Shown: in pieces, positions 24,183-36,439 of the stretch
How positions within the stretch are numbered: position 1 is the stretch's first letter
Layout: the number at the start of each line of letters is the position of its first letter
Assembly: GCA_035222895.1 (NCBI GenBank)
Contig: JAVYIG010004950.1
Location: 1 to 64,000 of the forward strand
Source of the DNA: Strongylocentrotus droebachiensis
Lineage: Eukaryota; Echinodermata; Echinoidea; Camarodonta; Strongylocentrotidae
Direction: 5' to 3'
DNA: 64,000 nt
Notes under the pieces: model-generated
Seen by the model: only the letters and a program-made list of their open reading frames with translations
Database searches by the model: none
Told to the model about the DNA's origin: nothing
Translations under genes and position numbers: made by a program

Positions 24183-25720
24183 TACTAGAAATGCAATCGT
24201 GTCACAACGATGTGCGTGCAATGACGCCATGTTTCTACAAGTCAAACGAAGGAGCTACTCTCGGACTATCCAGAGCAATATGTAAGAAGTCTGTAGCTTC
24301 TGTGATAGTGGAGATAGTTAGGGCGAAAGAAAGGTCACCAAAACGGCCCGAAACGGAAAAATGGTGCCTGGACGGTCACGCATGAGGGTTTCCGGAGAAC
24401 GAAGAATTTAGTGACCTTGAAGGAATGCTAGAGACTACGCCTACGAATTTTGAAGGGAATTGGAGTAGAGGAAGGGATCTAGAAAGGGCTCGCAAGCACT
24501 GCGTGCAAAACCAATAGGACTTGGTGCATGATGAACATGTTGCGACGCGTGCTTTGGCACGAACGGCCGCCCATACTAACACAACCGAATTAAACAGTCT
24601 TACAAAATGACGTCATGGCCGAAACGTGTTATAATAGGGCGGAAACTCGGCGGAATTCGTATAGTGACCCTTGTTCAAATGCGATTTACTCACAATTTTC
24701 TGCGTGAACATATACCATACTTGGTATCATTCGAAAGGGCACTTCAGTGCGGTCAGTTTGAAACCATTGTCATCTGCGCAAAAACGTACTGCACGCATCA
24801 AACGCGCTATTACGCAAAGCATAGTAAATTCATCATTTTTGGCGATAACTTGGCAAAGAGGGCATTACAATTTACTAAACTTAGCAGACAGTTGTCACGT
24901 ATATGGATACATGTGTCTGCCAAGTTTCATTGATGTAGGTATAAAGATCGCCGGTTTAGAGCAAGTTGAAGTTATTACTCAATTTTCTTGAAAATGGCGA
25001 ATTTGGAGGGCAATTTTCTCAAATTTGGTCAGTGATAGGGTATATAATTTTGTATATGGCTGGAAAGGGCATATCTTCAAGTATCTAAATCCAAAAAAGG
25101 GTACGGGTTTGCCAAGCCATTATGGAGATACGGCCACAGAGAGAAAGCCAATTCCCAGAACTTTAGAGGGCGCTATTTATGTTGTGCAAAGCCATTGGAG
25201 CGTGAAATTTGGCATGGCTATGTGCAATTATGAGATAAAGATACTGTTAAATTTAAATACAAAACGAAATTTATATGAGAAAGTTATGGCAGTTTTAGAT
25301 TATTTAGGGGTCAAATTTTCGAGAATTTGAGAGATTTTTGATGGAGTCGCTTTCAGATTTGAATATTGAGTACGAAGATGGCATTTTGATGGTCAGGTTA
25401 TACGTCGCAGATGAAAGAACATCTCTTAGACTATCTAGAGGAATTTGTTAGAAGGATGTAGGATCTAGGATAGTGGAGACAGGAAGAAAGAAAGAAAGGC
25501 CTTAAAATGGACCAGAAACGGACAAAATGGCGCCTGGACGGTTATGCATGAGTGATTTCGAGAATCGAAGAATGTAGTGACCTTGATGAGATGATAGAGA
25601 CTATGCCTATGAAATTTGAAAGGAAAAGGACATGAGGAAAGCACCTAACTAGGAATAACAAGCACTACGTGCAAAACGAATGGGATTCCGGACGACAAGA
25701 AGAAGAGGAAGAAGAAGTAA
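24183..25720 (+). repeat. Large repeat unit 3 (~1.5 kb)
   Basis: It begins ACTAGAAATGCAATCG directly after the GATAAG tract of unit 2 and carries the same landmarks (about 24650, 24890 and 25530). It is shorter because the region around GACAATGCGTG of units 1 and 2 is missing near 24560. An internal duplicate of the TGG(C/T)GCCTGGACGG half-unit is seen at about 24363. Confidence 0.8.
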
Positions 25721-25900
25721 GAATATTAATAAGAAGAATGTGAACGAAAACAAGGCAATGACGAAGGTTCGTCATTGCAATAACATCTAATATCTTCAAA
25801 GACACTACTTTTAATATGCCTGTTTCATATTCACTGCAGACGAGGGTCGAATCTGGACTCGGTAGGGAGTTATAGCCATCCATACAATTATGTAACGCAT
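25721..25900 (+). repeat. Tail of unit 3 with hairpin
   Basis: It repeats the tail of unit 1: the identical 24-bp hairpin lies at 25755-25778, followed by ATATCTTCAAAG and the TAGCCATCC flank. The purine tract before it has changed from GATAAG to AAGAAG repeats. Confidence 0.7.
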
Positions 25901-28040
25901 CTAACAACTGAATGTATTTCTATAAAGAAAATATCTTTAGGTTATCTATTGCACAGCAAATGAACCCAAGTGAACTGTTGCTGTTCAATTCCATTTACAG
26001 TTTTGGTACAACCCTCCTACTTCCCTCCTCTAACTTTCTCATTGATATTTTCAAAAATTCTTTAACGTTAACCTCTAGCAGAGTGACGTATTAAAACAAT
26101 ATTTCATAATTCAATTTGGATACATATGTAAAAGATCAAGCCGGCTTAATAAATGGATAAGAGTCGATGGTAAAAAGCGGAAGAACAGGTGACAGGCACA
26201 AGCTGGCCGATGGACAGATCGGTCTGCAAGGCACATTGCAAGTACAACGGGCCTCTCCTAATCGAGATTGACCGGCAAGGCTAGTGGTCAAACCAGTAGG
26301 ACATTGGGATCAGCTTGCACCCCTGACCCAGAAGTTCAGGACCGCTCTGCGGGAGTGGAAAGAGAGAAGGAAAGAAGAGATGTGTAGTAATCAAGTTGAT
26401 ATGATGTCAAGCTCCGTCAAATTGACTCTCGGACATCTATTAAAGGAGGACAAGACCTTGAAAGACAAAGAAAATGAAAGAGAAATATCATTTTAGAAAG
26501 ATAAGCTCCGTCAAATTGACTCTTGGTCATCTATTAAATGAGGACAAGACCTTGAAAGACACAGAAAAGGATAAAGAAATATCATTTTTAGAAAGATAAG
26601 CTAATTCCTCAAACAAACAACATATCGTCAGCTTGCCGTTGAGAAAACATCCTTCTCTTGAGCAGCCAGCAATAGTTTTTGCAATAATCTATTTCCTCAA
26701 AATTGAACATTGTCATTAAAGCTAGTGATGTGGAATATGTACATTTTCCTTTTTTTCCTCAGGATGTTAGAGATTTATCATTCTGATTCAGTTCCATGAA
26801 AATTATTTTGAAAAAGGGAAGAATGTGAGAAATATGAAGTATCATAGATTTGTTTAATTATTTTATTCAATTCAGAATCTATTTCCACTCAAACAAATAA
26901 TAAAACTATAACAATTGCCATAGTGTTATTATGTATATTTATAGTAACTTAAATTAGAAATTAACATTTCGGTACCTGCAATTACGATCACAAAGAAGAG
27001 CATATTTCCAAAGGATCGAGATACAGAAACAGTCATTGAAACGTCCCTGTCTAATAACGAGAACGTGCTGGCAGGATTTAAAACAATGAACGCGGTAACG
27101 GAAACCATGTGAAGATTGGAGAGTGATTTTAGTAGGTCAAGCCAGCAAAGTAGGACAGCTCGAAAGTAGGTGAAGAGCGGAAAAACAAAACAGTCATCCA
27201 AGTTTTATAATGGGGATGAACTAGAACACGCTCGTTCCAAACGGCGGTGGGCCCGACCGCAGACGCAGCCAAGGAACGTGGGAGAAATACGAGGAGGAGA
27301 GCGAGGGAGAGAGAGAGAGAGCGCGGAAGAGAGAGAGAGATGAAGAGAAGAGAAAAAAGTGTGACCCAAATTAGGCTACTGAGATGCGAGTGGGAAACAA
27401 TACAGGTTATTAAGGAAATAGGCAATTGGGACATGATAGTATAGCCCCGCTGTGTGCGACATCAATTTTTTTTTTCTTTGACCCTGTTTCGAATCAGAGT
27501 GAGTAGCCTTGGCTTGGACGGGCGATGGAGGGCGGTTCCACATTGAGCGCATTCTGTTACGATTATTTCGTGAGGGTAATCAATGATGCAAGCCACACCA
27601 CTTCCAGATGCGGTTTTATGAGTGACTTTTGGAAAGTGAAGCTATTGTTGATATAATCAATCACCCTCTCATATTAATATGCATTTATTAATCATTTGTT
27701 ATATTTTTATAATTGTTTAAACAAGCTTATTACTTCCCTGAAGATTGGTCTATGCTTCAGAGTAAGGCAAAATTTGTCTTTGTTCCCAAAGATGTTCGCG
27801 AACTTTTAGATTTTTGAAACCGTTTTTAGTAAAAATAGGATCGTATTTCGAATAAATCAGGAGATTTTAACTTTCCTATGGTATTGTTACAGCATTTTTG
27901 TCTGGATTTCATTTTCCCAAGTATTTAGCCTACTTTACCACTGCTTACAATTGATTGTCCATGAAACAGCATATTATTTAAACATGTACAGAGGGCAGTT
28001 CCTACATTTGGAATGATGCAATTGGTCAATAGTTAACCAT
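25901..28040. other. No gene seen
   Basis: Apart from the 94-bp duplication at 26409 and a GA-rich stretch at 27295-27350, nothing is recognised. Confidence 0.55.
26409..26600. repeat. Tandem duplication, period 94 bp
   Basis: AAGCTCCGTCAAATTGACTC begins at 26409 and at 26503, and both copies continue through GGACAAGACCTTGAAAGACA and AGAAATATCATTTT. Confidence 0.85.
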
Positions 28041-28393
28041 AGCTCATGAATATGCATGGAGGCTGTGCTTGTGTTACAGCTACCAATCAGGTGACCTAAT
28101 CAGTACACATCAGTCATTTGGATTGGAGAATTGCTCATGAATATGCGTGATACCTGCTGGTAGATCAATAGGCAATGGAGACTGTTTGCCATATCTCATG
28201 AATGATGATCAGGTGAGCTAATTGGTCAGTATTTTATGATAGCTCATGAATATGCATAGAGACTGTGCTTGTTGAATGAAGTGATTGTTCATGAGTGAGT
28301 GGTCAAGAGCTCATGAATATGCATGATGTGCTGGCAGGGGTTTGGCTAGAGCTTATTGACCACAAGTTAGGGTAAGTCATGAATACACATGAC
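28041..28393. repeat. Cluster of CTCATGAATATGCAT motifs
   Basis: AGCTCATGAATATGCAT occurs exactly at 28041, 28241 and 28308; GCTCATGAATATGCG at 28133; weaker forms at 28194, 28289 and 28376. Surrounding words such as GACTGTGCTTGTT and AATTGGTCA also recur, so it is a degenerate minisatellite, a binding-site cluster, or both. Confidence 0.75.
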
Positions 28394-29420
28394 ATGAGAA
28401 TCACACTGGCTTTAAAACAGGTCATCCAGTTTCACACAGAGGTACAAAGTATTATGTGATTCTCTAATGTCATTGGTCAAAGTTTGAATGAAATTATGAA
28501 TGTACTTTTGTGAAGTACAGTACATCTATGGAAAATTATTACATAAAAAAATGTGTGCTCATTTGTTATTCAGGTTATCATATCACATGTCTTTTTTCAG
28601 AAATATATTTATTTTCAAGGAAAGAACTCTTATTCAAATTAGAGTCTGTATCCCTATGTTAAACCCCCCCCCCCCCCAAAAAAAAAAAAAAAAAAAAAAA
28701 AAATTGGGGTCTGAACCAAAACTTTGGACACCTACAATATGTGTCCTGTGCAGCCGTTATTGTCAAGCACTGAAATATCATACAGCTGTAAAATGATGAA
28801 GTGAATATTTTATTTTAAATTTGTCATTAAGATTGATGAACTTTTTGCATTGCCTGATTTTTTTTGGATGAAATATCTTGTCCTAAATGTATTATACTTG
28901 ACACAAAAAATGAAATGAATTTTAACAGCATATAGCGCCTTGCCACGTGAAATGTACAAGAATTTCAAGGACATTTTATATTAAATCAGAACTTAGACAA
29001 TGCAGGGAAATATTGATTTGCCCTTGTTGATTGATTTCTTGAAAGTATTTGTGATCGTGTTCGACTGCAAATCTTGGTATGGGTAAACAATGCTGTTGCA
29101 GAAAAAATGTTGTTGATCGTAAGATAACGCTTTCTTCCGAGGCATGCCTGGTGATCATCCAACAAAGGCCTTTGCTTTAAGATGACTAATAATGTGTTTG
29201 GCGTTTGTTTGAAGCCCCACATGACATTGGCAGTGTCTATTTGTTCGTCTTTAGATCAACGCCCTTCCAGCTTGTGACTATTGGTTCTTCTTGCCAGACC
29301 TACATGCGTATTATTTAATTGTCAATCACGTCGTCTCGACCTTGGAAAGTGTGCCGATGATGACAACTCTATTCGTGAATGTGGGTTAACTGCCCCTTGG
29401 CTTGCCCTGATTAGCTGTTA
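28394..29420. other. No gene seen
   Basis: A C-run plus A-run (28663-28703) resembles a retroposed poly(A) but has no recognisable body. Confidence 0.5.
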
Positions 29421-29738
29421 AGGCCCCGTCCTCATCGGCTCGAGTTTGCCAACATCCCGCTATTTTCAGACTCTGGATATTATCCCGACGCTCAAAATTG
29501 CGTCTTCACCAGACCGATATACACAAACGAGCTCGGACGTGCGCAAATTAGTCCGCTATTTGGGAAATAGCAGGATATTTTGGAAACATGACCAACATTT
29601 CTCAGGATATATCCTCGACCAAATATCCTGCTAACTGCAACTACAGCTGATGAAGATGCAAATCAACTAGCTAATTGCCGATCAGGATAGTTAAAATAGC
29701 GGGTTATTTGGCAAACTCGAGCTGATGAGGTCAGGCCT
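29421..29738. mobile_element. AGGCCTGTC-family MITE, copy 3 (318 bp)
   Basis: The full-length copy runs from AGGCCCCGTCCTCATC to GATGAGGTCAGGCCT. The flanking trinucleotides are TTA and TTT, consistent with a decayed 3-bp duplication. Confidence 0.78.
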
Positions 29739-31335
29739 TTTGACTAAGTTCCAAAAGTGCTTGTCTTCGCCCATCTAGCTCATGATCTTGAAACCCAAAT
29801 GTTTTTAAACCAAAATAATTTTGAAAATCAGTTTTATTCTTTGTCTAGAATGAGATTATGAGAGCACTCGAAATTTAATGTGACGGGTTGGGGCGATATT
29901 TTGAAAGAAAACTGGAGCAGAGCTCATCCTGTTGACGAAATTTTGACGAATATTGCTGTATTTTGACCGTTCTCGGAAGCATCGTGTGTGGTCCAAAGAT
30001 TCCAAACCCTACCCAGTTCTTGTTTCATATTTTTAAGAGCACATGAACGAAACGTGTCCTGTATTTATATATACGCAAAAGTTAATAAAGCTGGGTTATG
30101 CTTCAAGTCTAATGACTTATCTTCACCTTCAATCTTTCTGGATGTAAACACACATTCTGGCAGTCGTTTCCCTGGGCTGGCTCGAACCGTCATAGATCTT
30201 GAGATCTTGAGTCATTGAGTCATTCTGTGGTAGTTTACGAGAACAGAAAATTAGGCTATGCATAGTCAGAATTAGAACAACCCACAGCTTTTTTTATTTT
30301 GAGCAGTTGACTCAGTCCCACGTGTTATGGTTTTGTGTTGCCTTCCATTCTTAAAATGGGCCAGGAACCCTCCACCCCCTTCCCCCTTCCCCCTTCCCCC
30401 GAGTTTCCCTCAAAAAACAATCTAATACCCTGTCAAAAAATGTTTTGAAAGAAACATATTCATTTGTTTGTTTCCTGTTATGTTCTTCTTAGAAAAGAAA
30501 ATTTCTTTAAAAACCTCAAATCATCGATTTGTTGTGATCATACATGTATTGCACGAAGGGCTTGTAAGTTGTAGCAGGGAAGCTCAGTAAGCAATAGTCA
30601 CATAACTGCCTGTGTACTCGCTAATTACTTTTTGAGGGGTCCCCAGATACCAATTACGGTGTGACTTCGTGCATGCAATCAACACAATACGGTGGCAATG
30701 ACATTGACTTATTAGAAAAGAAAACTAATTTGCTGCACTGATTGAAAGCCGATTTAGATGGCCTAGGGGGCTGAAAAGAACCACACAAGCATTTAATGAT
30801 AAGTACAGGGGTGGGACCTTGACTAGTTCAAGTCCAGGGCACTAGCGAGTCGAAGGAAGATGAGAACAAAGGCTTTAGACCAGCTCCTAACAGCCAGTTC
30901 AGACTACAGGAAATTTATACAAAACTCGTATAAATAAACATACGTTGTATTAATAATTATCGTATAGCAGAAGGGGCTTGCGCACGTGACAAAAATAGTC
31001 ATTGTGCAAAGAAGCAACGTATACAAAACTAGATTTGAAGAAGACAGTTGACTCAACAACTGACCAATCATCAGTGTGCTTTCATGATAAGCCCCGCCCT
31101 GTAATACGGTTTTCTTAGGATACGATGATGGGACGTGTTCAAAGGGATCCTGATTCTTTATTGAGTTTTCATTTGAAACAATGCTCAAACATTTGTTTTG
31201 CTATATATATCGTCTGTTTGGAGCCGGAAGAGCATTCACACATATCATTTCACACAGAGTTAACACCCTTCTGGCTCCAAACAGACTATATCACGTTTCA
31301 TTCTTATGACACTCAGACTAGAACAAATTACTTAT
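29739..31335. other. No gene seen
   Basis: Contains CCCCCTT repeats at 30372-30400 and the small inverted repeat at 31212. Confidence 0.55.
31212..31286. repeat. Small inverted repeat
   Basis: GTCTGTTTGGAGCC (31212-31225) and its perfect inverse at 31273-31286 flank 47 bases; flanking TATAT is also partly inverted. Confidence 0.7.
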
Positions 31336-31524
31336 AGGGAAAGTCCACCCTGATATTAAATTGGTTTTAATAGAAGCAGAAAAATTAGAGAAACAATTCA
31401 GTGAAAGTTTGAAAAAAATCAAACAACAAATAAGAAAATTATGAATCTTTCAAAGTCATGAAAATCATGGAATCTTTGAGACAAATTGGTTATGCCAAAC
31501 TTATTATCAGGTTGGACTTCCCCT
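31336..31524 (+). mobile_element. AGGGGAAGTCC-type MITE (189 bp)
   Basis: The left end is AGGGAAAGTCCACCCTGATA and the right end is the inverse of AGGGGAAGTCCAACCTGATA. The right flank is TTAA (31525-31528); the left is TTAT, a single change. Confidence 0.78.
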
Positions 31525-32921
31525 TTAATTGTACATATTTTAATGTTTTCCGTAGAGCTATACAATGATTTCTTTCTAGTCTAAATGGGGCATAAGTCAA
31601 GTTCAGTCATCGAGGAGGATACATACCAGATTGATTTCTATCAATCGAAGCTCTTATCTCTCATGATAATATGCAATCAAAGATTCTGATCTTTTGAGGC
31701 GACATGGAAGTGAAATAAGCAGAGTGCAACAAATTCAAAAGTTATTGTTCTCAAGGGCGACTTATTGAATCGTTTTGTCTGTCTATTATTCTTGCTTTGT
31801 ATGGCTAAAGATAACTTTGGATTTACTGAATTAAACTTGCACGAAAGGAAGGTGCCTCCAAGTTTTTATTATGATTAGGTTGTAAATTTATTTATCACCC
31901 GCTTGCTTTTGATACCGTTATCTTGTTCCCCTTTTCTTTTTCATCTGGCCCCTCAAGTTTTAAAATAATTTGTTTTGTGTCGCTTTAATAAATTGGACTA
32001 TCTCTTAGATTTATCAAACCTCGGTCTGTAGCAAATGCTTGAAAATGCTCTGTATACAACAGCCCCAAAAGGAACTTGTAGTCGTAAAACTCAAATACCT
32101 GAGGGTCTATACTCATCCTTTGTTTCTATTTCCGGCATGAGCTTTTGATCCAAAATCAATATTTATCTAACCATTGTTCAAAGCTACCAATTACTGATTT
32201 TATTACTGATTTTATTGCCATTTTAGAAATGAGAATTTCTGTAGTTTTGTATTCATTTTGGGGGTAATCTTAGATGCCTATCATCCTGTGATAATAACTT
32301 GATGCCTTTTATGCATGTAGTCAATTCTGTTTTCCGTTCAGAATTCAATGTAAAATTGTACAAATATAGAATCCAGGAAAATTGGATCCAAGGGCAATAT
32401 ATATCAGCTTGAAAACACCTGGATTACACAAATCTTGAATAGAATAGCAGTAGAATATTTCTTTCAAAAAAGTAATTTGTTCTTGGACCTAATTTCTAAA
32501 GCTCTCTTTTGCATCACGGTCCATGTGAAGTTAATACCTACTGAACTTAGTGTAGGCCTAAATCAAAGTGATATTTTTAGTTTTAGATATTTTGAAACAG
32601 TTTCCCTTTGGATATAGTTACTTCAGGAAGCTCCCATTCAGTAATAGGATAAACACTTTACTTGAAACCAAAGATTCTCTATATATCCAATTATGAAGAT
32701 TAAGGTTAAGAGCAAAATTCTAAAATTTGTTATCATCATGCATTCGGATGATTGAACAAGATATTGAAATATTGAAATTGATTTGAAATGTTTAGTCCAT
32801 TGTTCAACTATGAAATATGAGGCAGGCTCAAAATGTATCAGGACCCTAGGAGCAAAAAAGTTATTGAAAACAGGATTCAAAGAATACTGCCTCACAACCA
32901 GAAGACACATTTGAATAATAC
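31525..32921. other. No gene seen
   Basis: AT-rich DNA, no repeats recognised. Confidence 0.55.
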
Positions 32922-33147
32922 ACCCCACTGCACTACTTATAGCTACTTGCACCCTCTATTTAGCAAACAATGCCTAATCGGTGACCATTGGTCTCCCATG
33001 ATCCTCTTTTTCTTATGTTAATTGAGAGCTTATTTGATGATCCTCTTTTTCTTATGTTAATTGAGAGCTTATTTGATGAATAAACCACATGTCAGTGACC
33101 ATGCAGGGAGGTCTAATCTTTCCTGGCCAAACTAGTGTGGTGGGGCT
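32922..33147 (-). mobile_element. TTAA-type MITE, copy C with internal duplication
   Basis: This is the same family in reverse. The plus-strand right end is GGGGCT followed by TTAA (33148-33151); the opposite end has lost its TTAA. A 39-bp tandem duplication (33000-33038 and 33039-33077) explains why it is 226 bp instead of 187. Confidence 0.82.
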
Positions 33148-33150
33148 TTA

Positions 33151-33412
33151 AGATTTATTAAAGAGATGTAAATCCAACTTTCCCTTTAAAAGTCATGAAA
33201 TTTATGACCCACATCCCGCAGGTTTTCTACTCTTTTGGACCATATCATGGAATGTTTTTACATATTCCTCTAATATTAAGATTCATTAAAGAGAGGTAGG
33301 TCCAAGTTTCGCTTTAAAAGTCATGAAACCCACGACCCGCATCCCCCTGGTTTTCTTCTCTTTTGGACCATATCATGGATTTGATTTACATATATATTCC
33401 TCTAATTCTCAG
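33151..33412. repeat. Tandem duplication (~130 bp)
   Basis: Two copies share TTTAAAAGTCATGAAA, CGACCCGCATCCC-type sequence, TTTTGGACCATATCATGGA and ATATTCCTCTAAT. Confidence 0.8.
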
Positions 33413-33664
33413 CTATTCTCCATGTATACCCTGTGTCAATGTTATTGCGTGAATGAATTATTCAAAGTTTACACAGCTAAATCAATTTTCATGGATAAAA
33501 GATCCTTTTTCTTCTCCCCATTCCTAACCCGCGAGAGAGAGAGAGAGAGAGAGTAGCCTTGGAGCTATTTCAGGTCCAGTTTTAGTCCTAAGCCCAGGTG
33601 TGGGCATCATTTGGGTAGAGTTCATGCTTAGCTTAAAGCATGTCAATTTCTTGAAGTATAGACT

Positions 33665-33728
33665 TCACCTCTTTTCTCCTCTCCTCTCCTCTTCTCTCCT
33701 CTCCTCTCCTCTCCTCTTCTCTCTCCTG
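33665..33728. repeat. (TCTCC)n microsatellite
   Basis: About ten units of CTCTC/CTCCT. A short (GA)n run lies just upstream at 33534-33553. Confidence 0.85.
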
Positions 33729-36296
33729 TTTTCATTTTAATCATTGAGTGAGTGAGTAGAGAAAGAGCATGCATACGTGACCCATGGCACTGGGGGTGTT
33801 GTGATTGGTAATATACAAAAAGAGTAAAGTCAATTAAAGAGTTATGATATGTTGAAGTTTTGACAGGGGGACAGTTTGATTCAGGTGTGTAAGGTTTAAT
33901 AGGTCACTCCAAGTGGTGCAAGCCTCAAGTATCTGTCTGAATTTTCACCAAGGGCACCGAATACCCCTACCTAATTTCAACAAACCTCAAAATAGTGCTG
34001 AAAATGTAGTTCAGGGAGGAAAAAAATACCAACCAAAAATGACATTAAATTAGGAGGAATGCCAGAAAAGCATGAACCAGGAGAAATCAGGGCATTTTTT
34101 TTTCCTTCGTTACTTGTTCTATTTATTTTTTTGTATATTACTATCGTCATTTTTTTCTTTTTTTTGCCGAAGGGGTGTAGTTTGTCAAATCACGCTGCTG
34201 GTATACCGCTGTGTGTACATGGCATAGATTTGGAAGCTGATCGCTAAACGCATCGCAAACTTAGCGTGATACGAAGGTTCGCGGGGCCAAAGTTACATGT
34301 ATACCCAGGTGGGGGCTGCACTACGAACGTACTTTTTGTTTGCTGGCTTTCTTCCATTTTCAGTTTCTTCCAACCAGGTCAAAGCCTTTTTTTCCCTATC
34401 ATGTTTTTTTGATTTCCTCTTCTTTCTCTCCTTGTTTTTTTCTTGTCGTTGTCGTGACCTTTGACCCAATCGCACAGAATAGAAGCTGGCATACAAGAAC
34501 GAAAAATCCCTCAAAGCCAGCCCTCCATCGACCAATGTGCCCCCTTTTTTCCCTAGAACACATTTAGCATACTCTTGACTACACCTAGCTTTCCTCTACC
34601 CTTGCTCGCTTGTAGGCGAATCAAGCGCCCATCTACACGATTGTGTGATAACTATGTATAACTTACGCTGTGCAAACATCCGTTCAAACTCGTACCCTAT
34701 TCTCTCTCACACCGTTTCGGGTATTTACAGTTCAAACTTTGTCTGTTTACATGTGCTCGTGTTTGTTTCCCTCTATTGGCGTAGGGTAGGAACGAAGGAC
34801 AAGGGAAGGGGGCGTTATTTCACTTTAAAAACCTTTCAGATATAACGCAAGTTTATAGTTTAAAAAATGATAAGTACCTCTAATCAGAACTATTTATTTT
34901 AATACTACTGGATAGCAATAGAACTGACAGTTAAACAATCTTTGATTGTACATATTACTTATGCATTTCCTTCATTTCACTTTAAAAACCTTTCAGATAT
35001 AGCTTAAGTTTATTTCAAGGGACTTCCATATCATTGTTACCATTTTGTCAGAATGTAGTTCAAACAAATAATTAGTACATTTGTACCCCTATTCAGGAAC
35101 AAACACAATGAGTTTGCAAAGTGAGATCTGAATTGGCATCTTTTCCTGTCTATTTTAAATACTACTAGATAGCAATCGAACCGACAGTCAAACAGTCTTT
35201 TACTGTACATATATGTATTTCCTTTTTTGCATGGTAGGTTCTGGAAAATGTCCCTTAAAAAAAAGAGAAGACCTTTGAGACTATAAATACATACATTTTT
35301 ATAAATTGACATAAATATTCTCTGGGTGTCTGTAATGTATTGATTTTGGTGCATTCATTGGGATAATGATATTTTATTGCCCAAAATGTCATAAACCAAC
35401 TGAAATGAGCTCAGTAAATATTTATTTGGGAAACCCCACTCATGACTTATTGATTCAAGCTGATTCATTTTTATTTGCATGCATAAATATGCAAAAGTGT
35501 GCTATAACCCCCTTACCAACTCTCCAACTGTCAGTATAAGTCTGATTGAAATATGATTAATATTTTCTTGTGTTTATTTTGCCCAGTCATCAGTTTGGGA
35601 TGTTGGGTTTGTCAGAATTAATCATCGGCTGTATAAATCAGCATTACGAGGTTTGTAGCTAGCTAGTCCACGGGCATGACTACGATGGCATGCCCCCATT
35701 TGGGCGAGGAGTCTTCGATTTACACGGGATTCATTTCTCTTGCTAGACGTGCATGCGGGCGAAAGCGTGGAGTTTGAACTTCACGCCAATAACGCGTCTT
35801 CCTGTCGCTTAATGATTTAATCCATTTACATGATTAATGTTTGTGTTCTTGATCTTGGCGTTGGGATTAGGGTGATTAGGCTCTTGGATTAAGTCACTTG
35901 ATCTGGGCTACAAGGTCAATGCGTGGATAACATGTCAGGCAGGATTAAAGGTGGCTGTCAGCCAGCCTAAATGTTTGCATTGGGAAAGTCAGACTAATCT
36001 GATTTTCTCTTCTGAAAGCACAAAATAATATGTATAAATGATAAAAGTGTGATTCTCTGATAAGCAAACGAATGCTTATCAAAAAGAAAAATATTTTTGA
36101 AATTTATGTCATAAGAATGATAGACTGATATGGATTTATGTTGTTAAACGTTTCTCTGTCTATACTCATTCATCTACGGGAATTATATTTTGTCACTTGT
36201 CTGTTGTTGCTGTTTGTTTTTGTTTGGCTAATTTTTTGTTTTCTTTTTCATAAATCTTGGTATGTAGTCCTTCATTATAATATCCAACCCTTGTAG

Positions 36297-36297
<1 letters not shown>
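33729..36297. other. No gene seen
   Basis: A degenerate duplication (CACTTTAAAAACCTTTCAGATATA at about 34820 and 34978; TACTAC(T/A)GGATAGCAAT-type words at about 34903 and 35160) is the only structure seen. Confidence 0.55.

Positions 36298-36339
<42 letters not shown>
36298..36339. repeat. (AT)n microsatellite
   Basis: About 20 uninterrupted AT units. Confidence 0.95.
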
Positions 36340-36342
<3 letters not shown>

Positions 36343-36439
36343 TATGATATTCTTACATCCTTCTGTTTATGTTACATTGCAATATTAATGTTTTATTCCT
36401 GACCTTAAAACTCAGTAAATACAATTGTCAACACACTCA

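Noticed and set aside
28663..28703. Retroposed mRNA (processed pseudogene) ending in poly(A)
   Set aside because: The A-run follows a C-run and no coding-like sequence precedes it.
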